Origin: Lepidodermella squamata
Taxonomy: Eukaryota; Gastrotricha
DNA: 64,000 nucleotides
Direction of reading: 5' to 3'
NCBI GenBank assembly: GCA_047495785.1
Contig: JBLDXI010000021.1
Span: 186,001 to 250,000, forward strand
Below the pieces are notes generated by a model. The model had not been told where the DNA came from, did not search any database, and was given only the letters and a program-made list of their open reading frames with translations. Positions 57,483 through 64,000 of this stretch are shown here, one piece after another (the first letter of the stretch is position 1; each line of letters begins with the position of its first letter). The translations under genes were made by a program, and so were the position numbers.

Positions 57483-59081
57483 TCATTCCTCATTCGGTAT
57501 TTCATAGTTGCCACTTTGATATACCTTGGCTAGTGGAGGAAGTGTGGCATCAAGCATTTTCTGATATAAAAGTTGGCAATCTCTTGCACGGAAAACGTCA
57601 CTCCGACAAACACAGGCCGTAGCATGAGCCACGTAAAAAGTTCTATGTGATCCATCGTAACACGTTTGATTATACGCGACCAGGGTGTGGCTTGCAGGGA
57701 GGCAGCAACGATTATCAGTGGACTTGCAGGATTTGCAGTATTTCAAAGCAACTGATTGTGGCTTGCAGCCGTTATGTCGAACTTTGACTTCGAATTCAGC
57801 AAGAGGTTTGTATCCTGGTTTGCATGGCTATAAAGATGAGTGAAAAATCAGAAAATTACTTCTATAGAGGTTTTAACGTACATCTAATCTTCGCTTCTTC
57901 GTGCATGGCCGTAACATGCAATACGTTGATGACGGAGCCATTGTAGCTGGACAAGTGAAGTCCCGAATTACAAAATCATCGGTTAAGCGCAGTCCACATT
58001 TATTCAATGAGCAGCTGCGGAGGCTGATGGTGGTTCCGGAACAATTTCTGTAGGGCCTGTCGGCTTGCATTTCCATGATTGGCTCTTCAGTTGCTAGTGA
58101 GCTTGGAAAGCTTCTCATTTTTGACGCCCGAGTCGGTGAAAAGGCAGTGGGGGTAGGGCGGAGAACAATCATTGGCTCCACGTACTCAACGTCCATTTTA
58201 TTGCTGGCGCTTTCGTCACGTTGTAGTGGTGTATTGGTTGCAACAGAAGTTGTTGACCGTGTCGTCTGTCTATAAGTAGACGTCGCCGGGGTTTCTGTTG
58301 TAAGGACAAGTGGAGGCGGTAATTCGGGTTCCATCAAGCCTTTTCGAAAGAACATGGCTGCTAATACGTTCGAAGTCATGTGATCACACACCCATTGCGG
58401 ACAGCAGCTGTTGGGAACTCGAATCCGTTGACAAGTTCCTTTCATAGCAAAAGCCATATTTCGCTCATCTTGGCATAAGCTAGCACAACCTAAACCGAAA
58501 TTTAATACAATCTTTATTGGTTGCTGTTTTAATAGTTACAAGTTTCCTACCGACTAAGCCTCCTTGGCATGAACATTGCATGCTACAGTGCGGTTGGAAC
58601 GTTTCTCCATCTTGAAGAACTTTGCCACTGGCTAGGCGGCAAGTTTTATTACCTTAATTTTTGAATAAATAAACTATTATCGAGATAACTCATAAATACT
58701 TACCTCTGCATATTCCACGGCTATTAGTTCCGTCGACATACACGCAATTCAGCGTTTCACTGCACGGATTTTGGAAATCGCACATATCTCCTTGCCCGCG
58801 CGGGCATGTTTGGCAACAACGGCAACCATCCCACTGACTTTGAACCCCAGTTGGGCATGTGACCTGACGGCAAAATTCTGGCTTGCAATTAGATGGGCAC
58901 ATGGATGCTGTCTGAGGAAAATAGATGATGACCGAATTATTTTTATAGCTTATTGGCGCTTGTAAATACTAACCGAATAGTCGATAGCTTGCGGGTTGAT
59001 ACCGTTTAAAATGAGCCCATCCTCGGCTTCGATTTCGGCCAGATAAATAGCAATTGTGACGTAAGTTGCCCAAACCTTCAT
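57483..59081 (-). CDS. CCN-family matricellular protein
   Basis: Five exons (59081-58974, 58911-58704, 58652-58551, 58489-57882, 57827-57483) join in phase to 456 residues. A signal peptide (about 1-20) is followed by the four CCN modules. These are an IGFBP-like domain (CPSNCKPEFC to GICRG, 12 cysteines), a von Willebrand C domain (CRLASGKVLQDGE, ending SCCPQWVC), a reduced thrombospondin type 1 repeat (NCSGTTISLRSC to CMLRPC) and a C-terminal cystine knot (GCKPQSVALKYC, RCCLP, ACVC). A Thr/Ser-rich hinge of about 90 residues lies between the second and third modules. CCN proteins are secreted and bind matrix, integrins and growth factors. The thrombospondin module lacks the usual tryptophan and the CSxxCG pattern. 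Exon boundaries largely separate the modules, as in other CCN genes. Confidence 0.88.
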
Positions 59082-60131
59082 TTCATTTAGCGCGATATCC
59101 TATTTCAAGTAATATATCGATCTGCCTGAAGAGGTATCCTTTTTCGAGACAAAAATCGGAGAGAAATCAAAGGACTGATTTATGTTCCATACTATAAGAG
59201 ACTGCTGTACTAAGTGAGTTTGGTGGTTGTAAGTTGTAAGGGCGGATGTTAGAGCCTAGTGAGTGTCAAGTGGTCGAAGCCACGAGCTGTATACGTTCGG
59301 TCACCTCAAATAAATGCTGATCGCCTTTGAACCGGAACTGTACTCTTTGCGGCGCCGCAAAATATTTCGTGCGAAAGTATACAATTATAACGTTGCCTGA
59401 AGTGTTCAGTTAATTAAAAATTGGCATGGCTGTCGCTTCCTTCCGATTTCGACGCATTACGCAAATGTAATTATTACTACACGGCAAAGGCTTATTGGCC
59501 GCACCCTGTACAACGTGTCGCGCAGAGTGCCGAGCCGCGTTTGTAAAACACTAATTGCCGTTACAATTGTTCGCCGTGCGTAACCTTTAGCAGTGATTAA
59601 ATTTTGTCGGCCGACTTGTTGACGCTGTCGCCGGCGGATGGGTGCGAGTGATAATATGTAATAATAGTACATATTATCAACCCCGCCTTCCTTTGTTCTC
59701 GATTGAAAATACATACGACACGGCTAATTAGGCCATTCGAATTTTCTCGTTATCATCGTTTATTCTTGTCATCAAACCCGATTCGCGCAAGTTTTTACAT
59801 TGGTTTATCAAAAAAAGCAGATGGCTAAGTGAATGGTGATGATGATGAACCCGCAAGTGCTCATTTTTCCAAACATAACAAGTAAACATAAGGCGTTGAG
59901 AAGGCTAAAATTGCAAGTGAAAAGCAGCCAGATCTCGAAAAATGTCTACAGCGTACCATAATAGGAAGTAAAGATTACTCAAGTATATAATATTATATAT
60001 CAGAGAAAGACACAGCCGATATCTGCAGTTTTGTTCACATCTCGGTAGTAAAAAAACGTTGAATACGTACTAGAAATCGAGGTCGTGCGTAAATGATGAG
60101 GCAGATATTTAATGAGGAAACAAGATTTTTT
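59082..60131. other. Intergenic, no gene recognised
   Basis: No gene is supported. A minus-strand frame at 59457-59714 has no motif. The sequence lies between the CCN gene start and the end of the EGF/FN3 gene. Confidence 0.4.
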
Positions 60132-63100
60132 TCATCTTATCGATCGGGGAGTTATTATTCTCGTCGAATAACGAGTCGGGGTAAGTACGCGCTGGCCTCT
60201 GACCACATAGCGCGAATCGTCGATTTGTGTAGTCGGATTGAACCAGTCCTCGAGCTGCATTGGCGGCTCTTCGGTTTGCACGTGTTCGGAAGAATTCCAC
60301 TTGACCACCGTTTTCTCCTCAGGAGGAACGTCGAAGCGCTCTAAAATTAGAAAAATAAAATTTTTTTAATTTAGATTCATCCATCATTTAAAAATGAATA
60401 AAATCAAATTAAGGAATGCGCATTAGCAATAAAAATTTTCGAAAATTTCAGAAGAGAATTTTAATTGAAAAAATTTGCAAAAATTAGAATCGGCGTTTCA
60501 TGGACATTTCCCAAATCTAGGAAATTTTCAGAAATATCTCCTAAATTCTCAGAATCTGACTTACTCCAACAACAGCACAGAATAATCACGATGATAGCGA
60601 TTATGACGAGCAGAACAATCAGGGCGATGACAATGCCGAAAATCCAGCCGACCCGCTCGTCTTCAGATTTCGAAGATGAATTAATCGTTCGATTTATATT
60701 GATTTGCGAATCCACCGAAGTTCTCGGCAAGGTCGATGTTGAAGTTGTAGGCGTGCTTGTCGTTGACGTAAAACCGTCAGTTATCGGCGATTTAGTCGCT
60801 CCGGGTACTCGAACGACCTCGCTAACTGAGGCTGAAAGTCGCGAGTTGTCCTCGAGTTGAACACTGACGGCCCAGATAACTCGGTACAACTGGCCCACTG
60901 GGACTTCAAGCATAGCTTGATGCAGTAATGGACCGCCTTGTTGTTGCTCGAAGCGATCGGGCAATACCCGGTGCACTAACCGACCGGGTAGGGCGGCTAA
61001 AGCAGCTTCTGCTTTAGTTTCAGGCGTAATATACAACGATGTGCCATTTGTGGAAACTCCGTAACTAAAATAAAAAATTGCAGGGTAAAATTTGAAAATT
61101 TGAAAATAATTACATATTTTCGTAGTCTCTGAGCTGTTGAGCAGTTGTAAGCTTGAGGTAGTATGCAGTAATAACACCAGTGGAAAATCTCAAAGGTTGA
61201 GCTAAAACTACAATGGAAGCCATATCACCATTCGCTGACATAGGATCATCACTCAGCCTGAATAAAAATCCAAAATTAATCCCAATTATTATGGAAATTT
61301 TGTTTTAATCACCTGGCAAACGGTACAGGTGGAGGGTCAGGCTCAGCGATGGGTGTCCAAAAAGTGACCTCAGCCGACGGGCCAATACCAGCACTGTTTG
61401 CAGCCTGTACCGAAAAGCTGTACTTGGTCGACATCATAAGGTTACATATGAGCCTGTTCGGTTCCTTTTGAACGTATCTTTCAACACTCTGCCGCCTTAA
61501 CGGCAAATATGAATCAAGAATTGATAGATAAATCTGCGGAAAAATACAATAAATTCGGAAAATTCGTAAATATTCTTCAATTACGCTGTAGTTCGCGATG
61601 ATTCCATTCGTAGGATCCGGTGGGCCCCAAATTACCTCCCCGCAAGTTTTGTTGAAATTTCGATAAACTAGATTGACCGGCGGTCCGGGTTGGGCTTCCG
61701 GGGTCGCCAATATCATCGTTTGATGAGAAACATGGCCCTCAAGGGTGGTCTGCGTTAATTCAACCAAATACCGCGTATTAGGCCTCAATCCGGTCAGAGT
61801 TCGATTCGTCTGCGAGCAGTTCGGGTATTTTTCGATCAAAATCGGAACTACAGAATCAGCTGGCGTGACCTTCAACTCGCAAGATTCGATGCCTGGATAG
61901 ACCATCCCGGGCGCGGCTGGAGTCAAACTCCAAGCTACCGTAGCCACAGTCGGTCCAACCGCGTTGATTGGAAGAAATTGAGGTGGCGGGCGAGGTTGCT
62001 CTTCGGATGGTGTCGTAAATTGAATTTTACCAGGCGGGCCTGATCCATATTTATTCTTCGCCACAACTTCTACCGAATATTCATACGCCGGCGATAATTG
62101 GGTGAAAGTGACCCATGTTCGATTAGTTCTTATGGTGAAAAATGGGACGCGTTGCCCGGTTGAATCACTCGAATCAGCCGATCGCGCAGCGGCGCGTGGG
62201 ACCCGGTATTGAAACACCTCGAAGGTCACATTTGTGTCACCCCGGTCTTGGCACGCCAAGGGTGACCAACTGAGACGCGCTGTTCGAGACGCAACGTCTT
62301 CGAGTTGCATATTCTCAACAGCGGCTGTTGGCGCGTTTCCCGTTGTTACAATAATTTTCTGGGCTAAACTCGCCGAGGAAATATCGGTAGCTGCTATACT
62401 TTTCAGCAAAGTTATTCGATACTGACGCCAGCGTTCCAATCGAAGTATTTGCGGCGTACTATTCGTGAGCTTGAAGATCTGCGGACCCTCGGTCGTTTGA
62501 AAAGGGCTTTAAAATAAAAAATTTAGAAATTTTCGAAAAATCTTTAGTCCATTCAACTCACTCGCAATCGCCTATACCGATCATTTCGACCAAAAGCCCG
62601 GCATCCGGAGGCAATGGCGGCGAATTTGGAGCCGTTTTAAGGCTGACTTGAACATTGCCAGGGGTCGTCGGGTCATTCAGCACTTGAAATTCTGACATAA
62701 CAATCGGCGGAGTAGTCGTGGAAGTTGAAGCAACCGTCGTTTGAACAGCGGTCGTTTTCTCACTTGTAACAACATCAATCGGTCTAGTTGGGTAGGTATC
62801 GTAACCAGTGACGGTTGAAGGCAAGGTAGGCTTCGTCCCTGTCACTGGCGGGTCGGTAATCACAACACCCCCACCGCCCTCAGTCGGGCAGTTACGTTGA
62901 AAAACCTCGGTTGGAATGCTAGGAACCCCTGTCACGTATTTTCCATTCGTATCCAGGCCGTTTACTACAACGCGGAATTGATAAAATCTCGTATCTGGCG
63001 ATGGGGTGTAGGAAAAATTCAGCGGCTCTTTCTTGGTGCCGGATCTTATCGTTTCATCTTCACTTAAAATTCGGTAAATCATGCGCCATTGCGGCCGAGT

Positions 63101-64000
63101 TGGTGTTCGAACTTCAAGTCTAAATAAAACCGAAATAAAACGAGAAATTCAGATTTTCGATTTAAATTACTCGTAATTTTTCACGACAATTTCAGGATTT
63201 CCGAAATCCAGCTCTCCAGTCCATTGCCGCCAAGAAACGGTGATGTTTTCGCAATTTCGAACCGTAACAAGCGGCGCATCACTCAGCTCGAGTTTGCGAA
63301 TCTGGCAAGACGGCCCGAACCATTCTTCGGCGCATTTTCCATCAGGCGCACAAAATCCATTCACCGAATCACACGCAGCGCCTTTCCAGCAGTGGCAATA
63401 AAATCCGCACCGAAAACCAAATTGACCAGTCGGGCAAGCTAGAAATTTGAAAATTAATAATTTAGGCTGGATTTTTTTTAGGAAATCTTACGTCTTTGGC
63501 ACATGGGAGGGTCCATAAAGCCGTGGGCACAAACTCCACTTTTGCAGAAACCGGTCACTTTATCACAAGCTAACAGGGTCGAGCAATGGCAAATTCCATC
63601 ACACCTCGGCCCGAAACGGTAAGGAACTGTACAGCCGTTAACAGGCTTAGAATTTGTATCCTCAGCCTTAGTCACGAAATAACTGTTGTCACCAACGGCT
63701 TTGATTTGGCGAGGCGGTGGGGGCGGGGGTGGGCTGGGTGGAGGCGGCTGTAATAGAGGTGGTTGCTGGCTATGGCTGCTCCACAACGCGGCCGAAGCCA
63801 TGCGTTCGAATTGCCGAAGACCAATCGGCCGGGTGGTTATCACGTACCAATCATCTGGTGGGTACGGCTCAGCAACCCGCTTCGTTATCCTATTAACAGG
63901 CCTTTGGTAAAACACATTCCTGGTCCGGCCCGATACTATTAATGGCGTGGTTTTGACGGTCGAAGTGAGTTGACGCCGCCTGGTTTGATTCTGCAGTGAT
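60132..64000 (-). CDS. EGF/fibronectin-III single-pass membrane protein, 5' end off window
   Basis: Eight exons (64000-63492 partial, 63438-63171, 63119-62562, 62506-61585, 61533-61313, 61257-61114, 61064-60565, 60340-60132) join in phase to the stop at 60132. In order: a basic region, a poly-Pro run, two EGF/laminin-like Cys modules (CTVPYRFGPRCDGICHC and CPTGQFGFRCGFYCHC) and about five fibronectin type III domains, one broken by a Thr/Pro-rich linker. A membrane-proximal domain resembling those of receptor phosphatases follows, then a Thr/Ser stem, one membrane helix (IFGIVIALIVLLVIIAIIVI, then CCCW) and a cytoplasmic tail of about 70 residues. The tail has no kinase or phosphatase. This looks like a cell adhesion or guidance receptor. 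The last exon could splice further at a GTACTTAC sequence, so the tail end is less certain. Confidence 0.78.

Overview
The window is nuclear DNA of a small-genome invertebrate animal. Its genes have many introns of about 45-60 nt, GT donors and acceptors ending mostly in TTTCAG or TTTTAG, with GC-richer exons in AT-rich flanks. The gene content is animal: a four-domain voltage-gated sodium channel, an LKB1/STK11 kinase, eIF2-alpha, a CCN matricellular protein, an LDL-receptor-like protein and ARL6IP1. Intron style and base texture recall nematodes. However, a Nav-type channel and a full four-module CCN protein are not what I expect of Caenorhabditis-like nematodes, so a tardigrade, a basal nematode, a nematomorph or another compact ecdysozoan fits equally well. 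I cannot name the species. Exon joins were worked out by hand from splice signals and reading-frame phase.

Layout. 1-5 kb: a two-exon PIN-like gene, a decayed ankyrin fragment and a TIR element. 5.3-18.1 kb, mostly minus strand: mitochondrial ribosomal protein uL18m, a disordered Ser/Gln-rich protein, a TLC-domain membrane protein and a 900-residue unrecognised helical protein; a glycosyltransferase-like gene lies among them on the plus strand. 18.6-38.7 kb, plus strand: ARL6IP1, a secreted LDLa/EGF protein, an EGF-like protein, a retropepsin-like gene and a RING/B-box/ankyrin gene. That last gene has a 5-kb intron holding broken minus-strand coding fragments, and a decayed copy of its B-box exon lies 3.7 kb upstream. 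39.9-64 kb, minus strand only: the sodium channel, a coiled-coil gene, STK11, eIF2-alpha, a C19orf44-like gene, a CCN protein and the 3' part of an EGF/FN3 transmembrane protein. Several short TIR elements sit between genes, clustered at 46.6-48.2 kb.

The most interesting object is the sodium channel. All four domains can be assembled in frame over ten exons (1595 aa), but the selectivity ring reads D-D-E-A rather than D-E-K-A or D-E-E-A. The inactivation-gate triplet is LLL, not IFM/MFM, and the domain I S4 helix lacks three residues including a gating lysine. About 320-390 bp of its upstream flank is duplicated 2.6 kb away. Most genes appear to work independently (signalling, translation, adhesion, membrane shaping); I see no metabolic operon. 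The close same-strand packing of the C19orf44-like gene, eIF2-alpha and STK11 could reflect co-transcription.
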